Below the pieces are notes generated by a model. That model was given only the letters and a program-made list of their open reading frames with translations. It was not told the DNA's origin and ran no database searches. Shown piece after piece: positions 33,385 to 42,729 of a stretch of DNA of 45,488 nucleotides. Made by a program: the position numbers and the translations under genes. This DNA is from Chitinivibrionales bacterium (lineage in GTDB: Bacteria; Fibrobacterota; Chitinivibrionia; Chitinivibrionales; WJKA01). The stretch is from NCBI GenBank assembly GCA_014728295.1, contig WJLW01000118.1, positions 1 to 45,488 on the forward strand. Reading direction: 5' to 3'. The first letter of the stretch is position 1, and every line of letters begins with the position of its first letter.

Positions 33385-34056
33385 ATGCTTAAAATACTCA
33401 CCGAAACCGAAATCCGCGTCCTCGGCGTTCTCATCGAAAAAGAACTGACCACTCCCGAGTACTACCCCCTGACTCTCAACGCCCTCGTCAACGGGTGCAA
33501 CCAGAAATCAAACCGTGATCCGGTTGTGCAGCTTACCGAAGGTGAGGTCTCACGCGCCGTCAGCAGCCTCAAAGATAAGCATCTGCTGTGGGAGCGCCAC
33601 GCCAGCGGCAGCCGGACTGTCAAATACGAGCATAACGTCACCGACGCCTACGACCTTGCCAAAGGCGAGTTGGCACTGCTCTGCGTACTGCTGTTACGCG
33701 GGCCGCAAACTATCGGTGAATTGCGCACCCGCTCCCAGCGCATGCACTCCTTCGAAAACCTCGATGAAACACGACGCGTGCTGGACGGCCTCATCAAGCG
33801 CGAGGAAGATCCGCTCGCAACGGCTCTGTCGCGTCAACCGGGGCAAAAGGAAGAGCGGTTCATGCATTTGATTAGCGGCGAACCCGAACCCGAAATTCTC
33901 ATTCCGGCGACCACGCAGGCCGCAACACCTCCGCTTTCCCCCAACCCCAATGCTTCAGAATTTGAGACCAGAATCACCGAAATCGAGGAGCAGGTGCAAT
34001 TGCTGCTGGTACGTGTTGGCCGGCTCGAAGACCAACTGGACGGCCTGTTGAGCTGA
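33385..34056 (+). CDS. YceH-family (DUF480) protein
   Basis: A 223-residue protein of the YceH/DUF480 family, recognised by its N-terminus 'LTETEIRVLGVLIEKELTTP' and 'YYPLTLNALVNGCNQKSNRD', and by 'LLLRGPQTIGELRTRSQRMH' in the second domain. The family consists of two winged-helix domains. The C-terminal ~45 residues ('FETRITEIEEQVQLLLVRVG') form a coiled coil. Its job is unclear, although the E. coli relative has been linked to the cell envelope. ATG 33385 is used; a TTG two codons upstream is possible. It is between metH and gnd, on the same strand but separated by 120 and 116 bases. Confidence 0.88.
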   Translation: MLKILTETEIRVLGVLIEKELTTPEYYPLTLNALVNGCNQKSNRDPVVQLTEGEVSRAVSSLKDKHLLWERHASGSRTVKYEHNVTDAYDLAKGELALLCVLLLRGPQTIGELRTRSQRMHSFENLDETRRVLDGLIKREEDPLATALSRQPGQKEERFMHLISGEPEPEILIPATTQAATPPLSPNPNASEFETRITEIEEQVQLLLVRVGRLEDQLDGLLS

Positions 34057-34172
34057 CGGCAGTTGATCGGACGACCCTTGAAATGGTATTTTCAATACCT
34101 TGTCCCGCACCGGGTACGCAGAAGTGAAAGTAAATACGTTTCAATCCACATAATCCACAGGAGTATTGCTTT

Positions 34173-35630
34173 ATGGAACCGCAAGGGGATCTCGCCCTCA
34201 TCGGATTGGCGGTGATGGGTCAGAATCTGATTCTGAACATGAATGATAAAGGCTACACGATTGTTGCTTTTAATCGCAGCGTCGAAAAAGTAACGGCTTT
34301 CAAAGAGGGCGTTGCCAAAGATCGCGACACCATCATCGGCGCCGAGTCGATCGAGGATATGATCAGCAAACTCAAACGTCCCCGTAAGGTTATGCTGCTG
34401 GTCAAAGCCGGCCAGGCGGTTGATGACTTTATCGAAAAGCTCATTCCGCATCTCGAAAAAGGCGACCTTATCATCGACGGCGGCAACTCGCACTTTCCCG
34501 ATACCATCCGTCGTACCAGATATCTCGAAGAAAAAGGCCTGCTTTACATTGGCACCGGCGTATCCGGCGGCGAAGAGGGAGCACGTTACGGTCCGTCCAT
34601 GATGCCCGGCGGCAATCCCGAAGCCTGGCCCCTGGTCAAAGACCTCTTCCAGGCCACCTGCGCCCAAACCCCCGGCGGTGAGCCGTGTTGCGACTGGGTC
34701 GGCGAAAACGGCGCCGGGCACTACGTCAAAATGGTGCACAACGGTATCGAATACGGCGACATGCAGCTCATCTGCGAAGCCTATCAGCTCATGAAAGAGG
34801 CGCTGGGCATGAGCAACGAAGACATGCACGCGGCCTTGGCCGAATGGAATGAAGGTGAACTTGACAGCTACCTCATCGAAATTACCCGCGACATACTTGC
34901 GAAAAAAGATGACAACGGCGAATACGTACTGGATACTATTCTCGACACGGCCGGACAAAAGGGAACCGGGAAATGGACCGGCATCAGCTCGCTTGAGCTG
35001 GGTGTTCCCGTCACGCTTATCGGCGAAGCCGTCTTTGCGCGCTGCCTCTCAGCGCTCAAAGAAGAACGCGTAGAAGCGTCAAAAATCCTTGACGGACCCG
35101 ACCCGAACTACGCTGGCGATAAAAAAGAATTCATCGAAGATATCCGCCGGGCACTGCTGGCATCCAAGATTATCTCCTATGCACAAGGCTACATGCTTAT
35201 GCGTGAAGCCGCCAAAGAATACGGCTGGAACCTCAATTACGGCGGCATTGCCCTCATGTGGCGCGGCGGCTGCATTATCCGGTCGGCATTTCTGGGCAAA
35301 ATCAAAGAGGCATTCGACAAGAATGCCAACCTCAACAACCTGCTGCTCGATGAGTATTTCAAGAAAGTTATTGACGGATGCCAGGCATCATGGCGCAAGG
35401 TTGTTGCCAAGGCTATCGAACTGGGCATTCCGGTTCCGGCATTTACCACGGCGCTGGCTTTCTACGACGGATATCGCAGCGAGCGGCTGCCGGCCAACCT
35501 GCTGCAGGCACAGCGCGACTATTTCGGCGCCCACACCTACGAACGCCTCGACAAGCCGCGTGGCGAATTCTTCCACACCAACTGGACCGGCACCGGCGGC
35601 GATGTTTCGGCCTCGACTTATGTAGTATAA
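34173..35630 (+). CDS. gnd: 6-phosphogluconate dehydrogenase, decarboxylating
   Basis: A 485-residue homologue of the pentose-phosphate enzyme converting 6-phosphogluconate with NADP+ (or NAD+) to ribulose 5-phosphate and carbon dioxide. The Rossmann nucleotide site is 'IGLAVMGQNLILNMNDKGY' and the cofactor region has 'FNRSVEKV'. Substrate-binding signatures are 'GTGVSGGEEGARYGPSMMPG' and the catalytic Lys-Asn in 'GAGHYVKMVHNGIEYGDMQL'. 'GTGKWTGISSLELGVPVTL' and 'DYFGAHTYERLDKPRGEFFH' are the C-terminal dimer tail. Length is that of the long (GndA) type. Cytoplasmic. A strong terminator follows, shared with infA. Confidence 0.96.
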   Translation: MEPQGDLALIGLAVMGQNLILNMNDKGYTIVAFNRSVEKVTAFKEGVAKDRDTIIGAESIEDMISKLKRPRKVMLLVKAGQAVDDFIEKLIPHLEKGDLIIDGGNSHFPDTIRRTRYLEEKGLLYIGTGVSGGEEGARYGPSMMPGGNPEAWPLVKDLFQATCAQTPGGEPCCDWVGENGAGHYVKMVHNGIEYGDMQLICEAYQLMKEALGMSNEDMHAALAEWNEGELDSYLIEITRDILAKKDDNGEYVLDTILDTAGQKGTGKWTGISSLELGVPVTLIGEAVFARCLSALKEERVEASKILDGPDPNYAGDKKEFIEDIRRALLASKIISYAQGYMLMREAAKEYGWNLNYGGIALMWRGGCIIRSAFLGKIKEAFDKNANLNNLLLDEYFKKVIDGCQASWRKVVAKAIELGIPVPAFTTALAFYDGYRSERLPANLLQAQRDYFGAHTYERLDKPRGEFFHTNWTGTGGDVSASTYVV

Positions 35631-35654
35631 GTTCCGTCTCTTTGACCTAAACAC

Positions 35655-35692
35655 AAAAAGCCTGCGCGATCGAAATCCCGCAGGCTTTTTTT
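35655..35692. terminator. Bidirectional rho-independent terminator between gnd and infA
   Basis: AAAAAGCCTGCG (35655-35666) pairs with CGCAGGCTTTTT (35679-35690) around a 12-base loop. It is flanked by A-run and T-run, so it can stop both converging transcripts. Confidence 0.93.
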
Positions 35693-35722
35693 GGGGCTGT
35701 ATTTTCGCTTGCGTACCGTAGC

Positions 35723-35941
35723 TTATTTATAGCGGTAGGTTATTCTGCCACGGTTGAGATCATACGGCGAAAGCTCGACAAGCACCTTGTCTCCCGGAAG
35801 GATTCTGATGTAGTGCTTGCGCATCTTGCCGGATATATGGGCCAGCACGATATGATCGTTTTCCAGCTTGACTTTGAATGATGCATTGGGCAGGGTTTCT
35901 TCTACAACTGCTTCTACCTGGATCGACTCCTGTTTGGCCAT
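35723..35941 (-). CDS. infA: Translation initiation factor IF-1
   Basis: A 72-residue protein of exactly the normal length. It binds the ribosomal A-site during initiation. OB-fold signature: '[20 protein letters not shown]', '[20 protein letters not shown]' and '[18 protein letters not shown]'. All are near-consensus. '[13 protein letters not shown]' is the standard start. AAGGAA (35942-35949, on the complement) precedes the ATG. No ribosomal protein genes are nearby, so infA is separated from the usual L36/S13 cluster. Confidence 0.96.
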   Translation of the reverse strand: MAKQESIQVEAVVEETLPNASFKVKLENDHIVLAHISGKMRKHYIRILPGDKVLVELSPYDLNRGRITYRYK

Positions 35942-36010
35942 TAACCTTCCTTGTGACTGCTGGGTTGCGGAGTTAGTTTGGGTGTGTTTCCATATTTGTT
36001 TGCATATAAA

Positions 36011-36325
36011 TTACTTTTTTGTCACGGGTACATGGGGGAGATTAGATTCTGATTTTTTCAAAGGCATTTGCTGTTCTTGATTAATCCGCTCCGACAGAAA
36101 GATTTTTAGAAGAGATTGGTAGGGAACATCCCTTTTGTTGGCAATCGTTTTCAATGTTGCCAACATTGTTTCGGGAAGACGGAGCGAGATTGTTTTTACA
36201 GACGGTTTTAAATTCGGGAGATGCAGCTTTTCTGCTTTTTCCCAGTCTACATATTCAGAAGAGTCATGCTTTGCCCAGAAATTACGCTCCTGTTTTTCTG
36301 ATTTGAACTGTGGAATTTTTTTCAT
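36011..36325 (-). CDS. BrnA/CopG-family antitoxin
   Basis: A 104-residue partner of the BrnT-like toxin. The N-terminal 'KIPQFKSEKQERNFWAKHDS' and 'EYVDWEKAEK' are typical of the BrnA/CopG antitoxin group; the C-terminal part 'TISLRLPETMLATLKTIANK' has the ribbon-helix-helix DNA-binding pattern ('ISLRLPE'). It should neutralise the toxin and repress the operon. Its ATG overlaps the toxin stop by four bases. A Lys/Ser/Pro-rich C-terminal tail of about 18 residues follows the DNA-binding domain. Confidence 0.82.
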   Translation of the reverse strand: MKKIPQFKSEKQERNFWAKHDSSEYVDWEKAEKLHLPNLKPSVKTISLRLPETMLATLKTIANKRDVPYQSLLKIFLSERINQEQQMPLKKSESNLPHVPVTKK

Positions 36326-36615
36326 GATGAGAAATAGCTTCTTTCTTCTGGATGCCCCATTTCACGAGCCGAGATGATGCGTATGTTGCGCCCCCTTATT
36401 GCAAACGATATGAATAGGAGTCGACCTGAATCAGTATGTCCCAGACAATAGTAACGTTTTTCGCTACTGGAATGTGCACTGTCTTTGGAAGCCGGCAATG
36501 GGTGATTGAAGAAAACCTCTTCACATTCCAGGGGAGTCACTCCGTAGCGAATCAGGTGTTTATCGAAATTGTCTCCATCCCATTTAAAGCCTGTGCACTG
36601 ATTGAGTTTTCTCAT
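36322..36615 (-). CDS. BrnT-family toxin
   Basis: A 97-residue RNase-like toxin of the BrnT family. The start is ATG 36615 ('MRKLNQCTGFKWDGDNFDKH'), which aligns with other BrnT N-termini; the open frame extends 40 unrelated codons upstream. Typical elements: 'FKWDGDNFDKHLIRYGVT', 'ECEEVFFNHP' and 'GRNIRIISAREMGHPEERSY'. BrnT cuts RNA and slows translation until bound by BrnA. It is toxin-first, overlapping the antitoxin, as is usual for this system. Confidence 0.85.
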   Translation of the reverse strand: MRKLNQCTGFKWDGDNFDKHLIRYGVTPLECEEVFFNHPLPASKDSAHSSSEKRYYCLGHTDSGRLLFISFAIRGRNIRIISAREMGHPEERSYFSS

Positions 36616-36879
36616 GTGTATATAATAATAAAGTACATTATTTGAATGCCCTTTCAACAAGCTTAACGGTTGATGAATTCGGTTTGATACATGATTTTTA
36701 TTGCAGTGTGTTTCTGAATGCCGGATCACCCCCATGGCCTCACTGGTTGCCCACCCAGGCTGCGAAAACGGCTTTTTCTATTTTAACAGGAACGCATATT
36801 CCGAATTTGGTGGGAACCGGCGCAGGTGCGCAGAGCGGGATTGGTTGCACCTTTTATTGTGACCTGATGCGGGGGGTTA
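36616..36879. other. Intergenic region upstream of brnT
   Basis: No gene is supported. It contains the likely promoter of the toxin-antitoxin pair and the 3' end flank of the C10-like peptidase gene. A short open frame on the plus strand does not look like a protein. Confidence 0.3.
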
Positions 36880-38058
36880 TTAAAAACCGGACTCCGTGCT
36901 TTCGTATTCGAAATCGTGAAATATGACCCCGACCCGCCGGGCATACCTGTTCTTGTTCACAATGTCAACATACATGTACATGCACGAGTCAATCGGCAGC
37001 TCAAAAAAACCGGTCGTGGGAATTCTGAGACAATCCTGCGCAATCCAGCCGGAGTGCTGCGGCAGTGCGGGGGGCACGCGCTTGAGAAGGCGGTCGAAAT
37101 GCTTTTGATGAAGTGCGATGTTCAGGTTCCCCAGAGGCAGTCCGGCCGGACTAATCACCTCGATAAATCCTTTGCGTTCACTATTGCTGGTATAGGGCAG
37201 GTAATCATCGCCCCATTTATACACGATGCGTTTTCTGGGAGACTGCGCCCTGAGCGTGGTTGACGGTATGATATCGACGACAACATGCGAAAGCCCCTCT
37301 TCTTTGAATTTTCCCCAGGGAAACCATCCCATCGAGCTGTCGGCCATAACATAGTCGCATGAGTGAAACGAAGCTTCTCCGGTCGCACGATTGACGCGGA
37401 AGCCGTCCAGCACATACACATGATCGCATTTCATGGCAATCACCGGCTTGCCTGCGGACAGGTCTTTGATTACCTTGTTTTTCGTTTTAGGATTGGCAAT
37501 TGGAAGAGTGCGGCAATCGGGATAGCCAAAGCGGTTGCGCATGAGATGCTCCACGCCGTAGAGGCCCTCGCCCCCGCACTGGCTCTTATCGGTTTTAAAT
37601 ATATCGTGGATATTGCCGTAGGCTCGTTCGACCGCATAGATCAGTCTGCGAATTTCTTCGGCGCCGGTATGCAGCGTGTCGTGAGGAAGGCGGCGCTGTG
37701 CGGGATCGTCATCCGCACAATCCAGGGGCCGGACGGGTCCGTTAATAAGAGGAAAATCCCAGGTATAGCGAATGGGGACGGCAGTGTCGATATTGCCGTA
37801 GATCGCATTGACGCCGTCGAAAAATGAGGCGGCCGGCCAGCGGTAATAATTGATGATGCTGGCGACGGCAACGGTTATGCAGACGGCTTCGGTGTTTTGC
37901 TCTTTATCGGCAAGGTTGACTGTCATTTCCCATTCGCCCTGAAACTGAAAAAAGCGGCAGCCCATTGTGCCGAAATCTTCACCGTCAACCGGCCAGTTGG
38001 CAGGGATTGCTGTTGTCAAGCAGACAAGCAAGCAGATGAGGCGGGTACCTTTGTGCAC
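36880..38058 (-). CDS. Exported C10 (streptopain)-like cysteine peptidase
   Basis: About 392 residues from GTG 38058, chosen since it opens a signal peptide ('MHKGTRLICLLVCLTTAIPA') and follows GAAAGG; the frame reaches back to ATG 38103 without a signal peptide. C10-family features: candidate nucleophile Cys60 in 'NTEAVCITVAVASIINYYRW', with the WP after the helix; 'GVEHLMRNRFGYPDC' near residues 168-182; His213 in 'AMKCDHVYVLDGF'; and 'SSMGWFPWGKF' at the usual Trp-loop position. The family cuts proteins outside the cell. Similarity is by motif order only, and no propeptide is clearly seen. The last ~90 residues may be an extra domain. Monocistronic, divergent from the rim operon. Confidence 0.6.
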   Translation of the reverse strand: MHKGTRLICLLVCLTTAIPANWPVDGEDFGTMGCRFFQFQGEWEMTVNLADKEQNTEAVCITVAVASIINYYRWPAASFFDGVNAIYGNIDTAVPIRYTWDFPLINGPVRPLDCADDDPAQRRLPHDTLHTGAEEIRRLIYAVERAYGNIHDIFKTDKSQCGGEGLYGVEHLMRNRFGYPDCRTLPIANPKTKNKVIKDLSAGKPVIAMKCDHVYVLDGFRVNRATGEASFHSCDYVMADSSMGWFPWGKFKEEGLSHVVVDIIPSTTLRAQSPRKRIVYKWGDDYLPYTSNSERKGFIEVISPAGLPLGNLNIALHQKHFDRLLKRVPPALPQHSGWIAQDCLRIPTTGFFELPIDSCMYMYVDIVNKNRYARRVGVIFHDFEYESTESGF

Positions 38059-38174
38059 AGTTTGCCTTTCGCGTATATTTCCTAATTTACTATTTTCGAG
38101 CAAAGATTGTACCCGAAAGGTAAACTTAAGATGCGGTATTTCGGCATTCGAATTGCTAATATGAACAGAATCTC

Positions 38175-38660
38175 ATGAAAAAGCGAAACAGCACCTCATT
38201 ATCGGTACTGGGCTGGCGAGAGTGGGTGCAATTGCCGGAACTCAAGGTTCCGGCAATCAAAGCAAAAATCGATACCGGCGCAAGGACATCCTGTTTACAT
38301 ACCTCGACCAGTACAACGTATCGCAAGGGGGGACGCGAGTTGGTGCGATTCATTCTGCATCCCATCCAGGGCACCCTGTTTCCGCAAATCGAATGTGTGG
38401 CGGATATTGTCGACCGCAGGAACATTACCGACTCCGGGGGACACCGCGAAATGCGCATCGTGATCGTGACCAACATCCAGATCGGTGAATGCTGCTATCC
38501 GATCGAATTGACACTTTCCTCCCGCGAGAAGATGCGCTTTCGTATGCTGCTGGGGCGCACGGCGCTCAAGGGCAAGTTCGCCGTCGATCCGGCCAGGTCG
38601 TTTTTGCTCGGGAAGTCGCTCAAGTTCCGTTACCCGGACAGTCCACAGGAGATCGCATGA
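38175..38660 (+). CDS. rimB: RimB-like retropepsin-type protease (ATP-dependent zinc protease family)
   Basis: A 161-residue protein of the PF05618 family, encoded directly upstream of rimK. Signature: '[20 protein letters not shown]', then '[11 protein letters not shown]', with Asp33-Thr-Gly the aspartic-protease-like active site. Members have been called zinc proteases, but the DTGA motif points to a retroviral-type aspartic fold; RimB of Pseudomonas removes glutamates added by RimK. The end of the gene overlaps rimK (ATGA, 38657-38660). Cytoplasmic. A role in trimming poly-glutamate tails from ribosomal protein S6 is inferred from the neighbour. Confidence 0.82.
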   Translation: MKKRNSTSLSVLGWREWVQLPELKVPAIKAKIDTGARTSCLHTSTSTTYRKGGRELVRFILHPIQGTLFPQIECVADIVDRRNITDSGGHREMRIVIVTNIQIGECCYPIELTLSSREKMRFRMLLGRTALKGKFAVDPARSFLLGKSLKFRYPDSPQEIA

Positions 38661-39562
38661 AAATTGCCGTACTATCCCGCAGCAGCCGCCTGTATTCTAC
38701 CGGTCGTCTGGTCGAAGCCGTGCAGCGACGCGGCTACGAGGCCGAAGTAATCAATCCGCTGAAATGCTACATGAACATCAATTCGCAAGAGCCGCGTATC
38801 CATTACATGGGGCGTGCCGTTAGTGACGTGGATGCTGTGATACCACGCGTCGGCGCCTCGATTACGTTTTTCGGCACCGCAGTCGTGCGCCAGTTCGAGA
38901 TGATGGGCGTTTACAGTATCAACGAGTCCGTTGCTCTGACCAGAGCGCGCGACAAACTACGCAGCCTGCAGCTACTTGCCCGCAAAGGCATTGGCATGCC
39001 GATTACCGGATTTGCGCATGCGACCCAGTTTACCGATGACCTGATTGCGATGGTGGGCGGTCCGCCGCTGGTCGTCAAGCTGCTGGAAGGTACGCAGGGC
39101 GTAGGCGTCGTCCTTACCGAAACCAGAAAAGCCGCCGACAGCGTCATCCAGGCATTTCGGGGATTGAAAACCAATCTGCTGGTACAGGAATTCATCAAAG
39201 AAGCCTCGGGTGAAGACATCCGGTGCCTGGTCGTCGGCGACCGGGTGGTTGCTTCTATGATGCGTAAAGCAAAAGAGGGCGAATTCCGCTCTAATCTGCA
39301 CCGGGGAGGCACGGCCAGTCCGATTTCCATTACCCCTGAGGAACGTGCTACCGCGGTCAAAGCGGCGCGCATTATCGGCCTGAACGTAGCCGGCGTGGAT
39401 CTGATGCGCTCTGCCCGCGGCCCCGTTGTGCTGGAAGTCAATTCGAGTCCCGGCCTGGAGGGCGTCGAAAAGGCTACGGGCAAGGACATTGCCGGCGCTA
39501 TCGTCCAATTCATCGAAAAAAATGCCAAACCCTGGAAAACCAGAACACGTGGAAAGGGATAA
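38657..39562 (+). CDS. rimK: RimK-type ATP-grasp glutamate ligase
   Basis: A 301-residue ATP-grasp ligase, same length as E. coli RimK (300). It adds glutamates to the C-terminus of ribosomal protein S6 (and makes poly-glutamate) using ATP. The start is ATG 38657, with AGGAG upstream; an open frame before it is accidental. Signatures are '[20 protein letters not shown]', '[20 protein letters not shown]', '[20 protein letters not shown]', '[20 protein letters not shown]', '[16 protein letters not shown]' and '[19 protein letters not shown]', the latter with metal-binding Glu and Asn. The product overlaps its partner protease gene, forming a coupled pair. Confidence 0.92.
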   Translation: MKIAVLSRSSRLYSTGRLVEAVQRRGYEAEVINPLKCYMNINSQEPRIHYMGRAVSDVDAVIPRVGASITFFGTAVVRQFEMMGVYSINESVALTRARDKLRSLQLLARKGIGMPITGFAHATQFTDDLIAMVGGPPLVVKLLEGTQGVGVVLTETRKAADSVIQAFRGLKTNLLVQEFIKEASGEDIRCLVVGDRVVASMMRKAKEGEFRSNLHRGGTASPISITPEERATAVKAARIIGLNVAGVDLMRSARGPVVLEVNSSPGLEGVEKATGKDIAGAIVQFIEKNAKPWKTRTRGKG

Positions 39563-39574
39563 GCAGGCCCGTAC

Positions 39575-40645
39575 ATGAATCGCACACAACGCCCGCCTGT
39601 CGAAATCGGTGACAAACGTGTCGAGTCCGGAACTAACGACATCGTCAACCTTGCGGTAACGCGTCTCTATACCCACACTAATATCCGCATTCCGATCTAC
39701 GTCAACCACTCGCGCAAGGAGGGGCCGGTACTCTTTGTCAGCGCGGCCGTGCACGGAGACGAGATCAACGGTGTCGAGACGATCCGGCGGCTGCTCAAAC
39801 ATCGCTCCCTGCATCGCATGCGCGGTACTCTGATTGCTATCCCGATCGTCAATATATTCGGTTTTATTAACCACAGTCGTTATTTGCCCGACCGCCGCGA
39901 TCTGAATCGTCACTTTCCCGGCTCGGACAAAGGCTCGCTGACTTCCCGGCTGGCCAATTTGCTTATGGAAGAGGTGGTCGGCAAGTGTACGCACGGTATC
40001 GATTTGCATACCGGCTCCAACCACCGCTACAATCTGCCCCAGATCCGGGCCTCCCTCAATGATCCCGAAACAAGGCGTCTTGCACTGGCGTTCGGGGTGC
40101 CCGTCGTGCTGGATTCTGATATGCGCGACGGTTCGATGCGGCAGGCAGTGCATGAGATGGGTATTCCCATGCTGTTGTATGAAGGCGGCGAAGCGTTACG
40201 GTTCAACGAAGCGGTTATTCGTTCGGGGCTGCGCGGCATACTGGCGGTGATGAATGCGATCGGTATGATTCAGCGCAAAAAGCGTTCGTCCAAAATTCAA
40301 CCCGGGATTGCCAAATCAAGTGTATGGGTACGGGCGAGGATGAGCGGCATTTTTTACGCCCGAGTCAGGCTGGGGGACGTTGTTGAAAAGGGAGAGATCA
40401 TCGGTAAAATATCCGATCCCCTGGATACTACCGGAATCGATGTGATTTCGCCGGCGTCGGGTGTCATCATCGGCCTGACCAATCTGCCCCTGACCTACAG
40501 CGGTGACGCACTGGTGCATATTGCTACCTACGACAAACTGGAGCAGGTCGAGGACAGCATCGAAGCGTTTATCGAGGAGTCGGTACCGCTCGATCACGAT
40601 CAAATCGACATATCCTCGGCCAGAAACGGAATTCAAAGTTCCTGA
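39575..40645 (+). CDS. Succinylglutamate desuccinylase/aspartoacylase-family deacylase
   Basis: A 356-residue zinc-dependent amidohydrolase of the AstE/AspA (M14-like) family. Metal ligands: His60 and Glu63 in 'AAVHGDEINGVETI', and His145 in 'IDLHTGSNHRYNLP'; catalytic Glu202 in 'LLYEGGEALRFNEAV'; an Arg site in 'RRDLNRHFPGS'. The C-terminal ~80 residues resemble a biotin-lipoyl-like barrel ('GDVVEKGEIIGKISDP'). It removes an acyl group or cleaves an amide from an amino-acid-type substrate; which one is unknown. It follows rimK by 12 bases, so the three-gene operon probably makes, trims and processes glutamate-type modifications. The last part, residues about 270-356, is not explained by AstE alone. 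Confidence 0.88.
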   Translation: MNRTQRPPVEIGDKRVESGTNDIVNLAVTRLYTHTNIRIPIYVNHSRKEGPVLFVSAAVHGDEINGVETIRRLLKHRSLHRMRGTLIAIPIVNIFGFINHSRYLPDRRDLNRHFPGSDKGSLTSRLANLLMEEVVGKCTHGIDLHTGSNHRYNLPQIRASLNDPETRRLALAFGVPVVLDSDMRDGSMRQAVHEMGIPMLLYEGGEALRFNEAVIRSGLRGILAVMNAIGMIQRKKRSSKIQPGIAKSSVWVRARMSGIFYARVRLGDVVEKGEIIGKISDPLDTTGIDVISPASGVIIGLTNLPLTYSGDALVHIATYDKLEQVEDSIEAFIEESVPLDHDQIDISSARNGIQSS

Positions 40646-40864
40646 TTTTGCGGCACAAAAAGATATGACCGAACATAATTTCAAGCTGGCGCAGCACTAC
40701 TTTTCGTTTGACATTCTACGCAAGCGGCTCACGAGTCTGTTCTATTCTTTCTAACCCGCCCCTCAGCCCTGCCGCCCGCCCGCCCCGAATAGTGCCGGTA
40801 TTTTGCATAAACGTGCAGAAAACCTATTTTACAACCGAAATCACGTGTTATTCATTTTCTCTAC

Positions 40865-42337
40865 ATGCCCTTTCACGTTGAAACATCCGATAATAGTTCG
40901 AGAGCGCTTACCCGGCGTCGTTTCATGACACTTGCGGGGGGCGGAGCGTCGTTTGCACTGGCAAACAGCCTGATGTCGTGCAACGACGATCCGTCCGAAC
41001 CGAAGCGTCCCAATATTCTGCTGGCTCTTGCCGACGACTGGTCGTGGCCCTACACCAGCCTCAAGGGCATGTCGTCGATTGTGACCCCCAACTTCGATCG
41101 ATTGGCAAAGGAAGGGGTACTCTTCGAGAACGCGTTCGCTTCATCACCATCGTGTTCGCCGTCGCGTGCCGCCATATTGACGGGCAGGAATTTCTGGGAG
41201 CTGGAGCAGGGCGCAAATTTGTGGGGCACCTTGCCCGATACATATCGGGTCTATCCCGACATTCTGGAAAGCGCGGGCTATCATGTCGGATTCAGTGACA
41301 AGGGCTGGGGCCCCGGGCGGGTGGCGCCCGGCGGACGCCGACGCAATCCGGCCGGACCGAAATATAACGATTTCAAATCCTTTCTGCTGGCGCGTCCCAA
41401 AGGCACGCCATTCTGTTTCTGGTTCGGCAGTCACGATCCGCACCGGTTTTACGGTGTAAAAGCACGTGTCAATACGCGCCTGACCTGCGATGATATCGTT
41501 GTCCCCGATTGTCTGCCGGATCATCCGATCGTGCGCCGTGACCTCTGCAATCATCGCTTCGAAGTGAACAGGTTCGATCGCGACCTGGGCAAGCACCTCA
41601 AGCTGCTCGATAAAGCCGGAGAGCTTGATAATACGATGGTCATCGTCACCGGAGATAACGGGATGCCCTTTCCGCGGCACAAGGCAACGGTGTATGACGG
41701 CGGCGTGCATGTGCCGCTGGCCATATGGTTCGGCGACAATATTGCGCGCGGTGCGACGGTATCGGATTTTGTCAACCTCTGCGATCTTGCGCCGACCATA
41801 CTGAACGTATGCGGTATCGACATATCCGAAAAAATGAGCGGACGCAGCCTGATGCCGGTACTGCGTTCGCCGGATACGGGACATCGTTCGCATGTGGTTG
41901 TTGGGCGGGAACGTCATACCTGCGCACAAGCCAATACCAAAAAGGGCTATCCGGTCCGCGCCATTCGCACGCATGACTATCTCTACATCTTCAATTTCGA
42001 ACCCGATCGCTGGCCTCTGGGCACCCCGGAGGCATTTCGGGATGCAGACCGTTCACCCACGAAGAAGTACCTGCTCGCAAACCGAAATGAGCCGGGAATA
42101 AAAAATCTGTTCCAGCTCATATTCGGCAAAAAACCGCAGAAAGAGCTGTATGATTTAAAAAGAGATCCCGCCCAGCTCAACAACGTTGCCGATCAGGCGC
42201 AGTATGAGCACGTCAGTAAAAGATTGCATGAAAAATTATTCGCCTACCTCGAAGAGACCGGCGATCCGCGGGTGTCCGGGAGTGGGGGTGTGTTTGATTC
42301 GTACAAGTTTTATATGTTGAGGAGGATTTCGCAGTAA
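40865..42337 (+). CDS. Tat-exported sulfatase, predicted lipoprotein
   Basis: A 490-residue type I sulfatase. An N-terminal Tat motif 'TRRRFMTLAGG' is followed by a hydrophobic stretch and a lipobox-like 'NSLMSC' (Cys39), so it may be a lipoprotein in the periplasm. The active-site Cys97 is in 'CSPSRAAILTGR', where Cys is changed to formylglycine. Metal ligands are probable in 'ALADDWSW' (two Asp) and 'VTGDNGMPFPRHK' (Asp-Asn). It cleaves sulfate esters from a sugar or polysaccharide; substrate unknown. The C-terminal domain ends at residue 490 with 'SGGVFDSYKFYMLRRIS'. No formylglycine-generating enzyme is in the window. Neighbour: a beta-helix polysaccharide-type protein further downstream. 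Confidence 0.9.
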   Translation: MPFHVETSDNSSRALTRRRFMTLAGGGASFALANSLMSCNDDPSEPKRPNILLALADDWSWPYTSLKGMSSIVTPNFDRLAKEGVLFENAFASSPSCSPSRAAILTGRNFWELEQGANLWGTLPDTYRVYPDILESAGYHVGFSDKGWGPGRVAPGGRRRNPAGPKYNDFKSFLLARPKGTPFCFWFGSHDPHRFYGVKARVNTRLTCDDIVVPDCLPDHPIVRRDLCNHRFEVNRFDRDLGKHLKLLDKAGELDNTMVIVTGDNGMPFPRHKATVYDGGVHVPLAIWFGDNIARGATVSDFVNLCDLAPTILNVCGIDISEKMSGRSLMPVLRSPDTGHRSHVVVGRERHTCAQANTKKGYPVRAIRTHDYLYIFNFEPDRWPLGTPEAFRDADRSPTKKYLLANRNEPGIKNLFQLIFGKKPQKELYDLKRDPAQLNNVADQAQYEHVSKRLHEKLFAYLEETGDPRVSGSGGVFDSYKFYMLRRISQ

Positions 42338-42729
42338 AATCCTATAGAGTCCTGGCCCAAGCTCGACAGCTTTCCCTGCCGCTTTGGTTATACGTGGCCG
42401 GGGAGCAGGCGATGTCAGGACTGGTGCGCGGCTAGTTTTCATCACAAAAGCAAAAAAAAGTATGATTCTTTGCTCAAAGAGATTGCAGCCTTTCTGCTTG
42501 GAGTCATGTCGTATCTCTTTTGTACGCACAGATAGTTCACTCGATAAGTCTTAATGATATTTGCGACTCTCTGCATCACCATGAATCGGTGCTTGGCACA
42601 CTTCGTGGAGCATCTGCTCCTGAGTTCCGCACTTTTATAAATCCGAAATAAAAACATTTATAAATCAATGGGTTATGGATCTGAACAGCCCGTTTTGGGT
42701 GTCCCGGGGTGCCTTGGGTTATCTTTTTC
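42338..42729. other. Intergenic region after the sulfatase
   Basis: No gene, terminator or repeat that I can support. It borders the decayed lipoprotein gene, so it may include unrecognisable remnants of it. Confidence 0.3.

Noticed and set aside
36642..36926. A 94-codon plus-strand open frame upstream of the toxin gene
   Set aside because: It starts in the flank of the toxin gene and runs into the antisense of the peptidase gene; no domain or ribosome site was seen.
40646..40864. A 29-codon open frame at 40664 between the deacylase and sulfatase genes
   Set aside because: It is short, has no ribosome site and no recognisable motif, so it is not supported as a gene.
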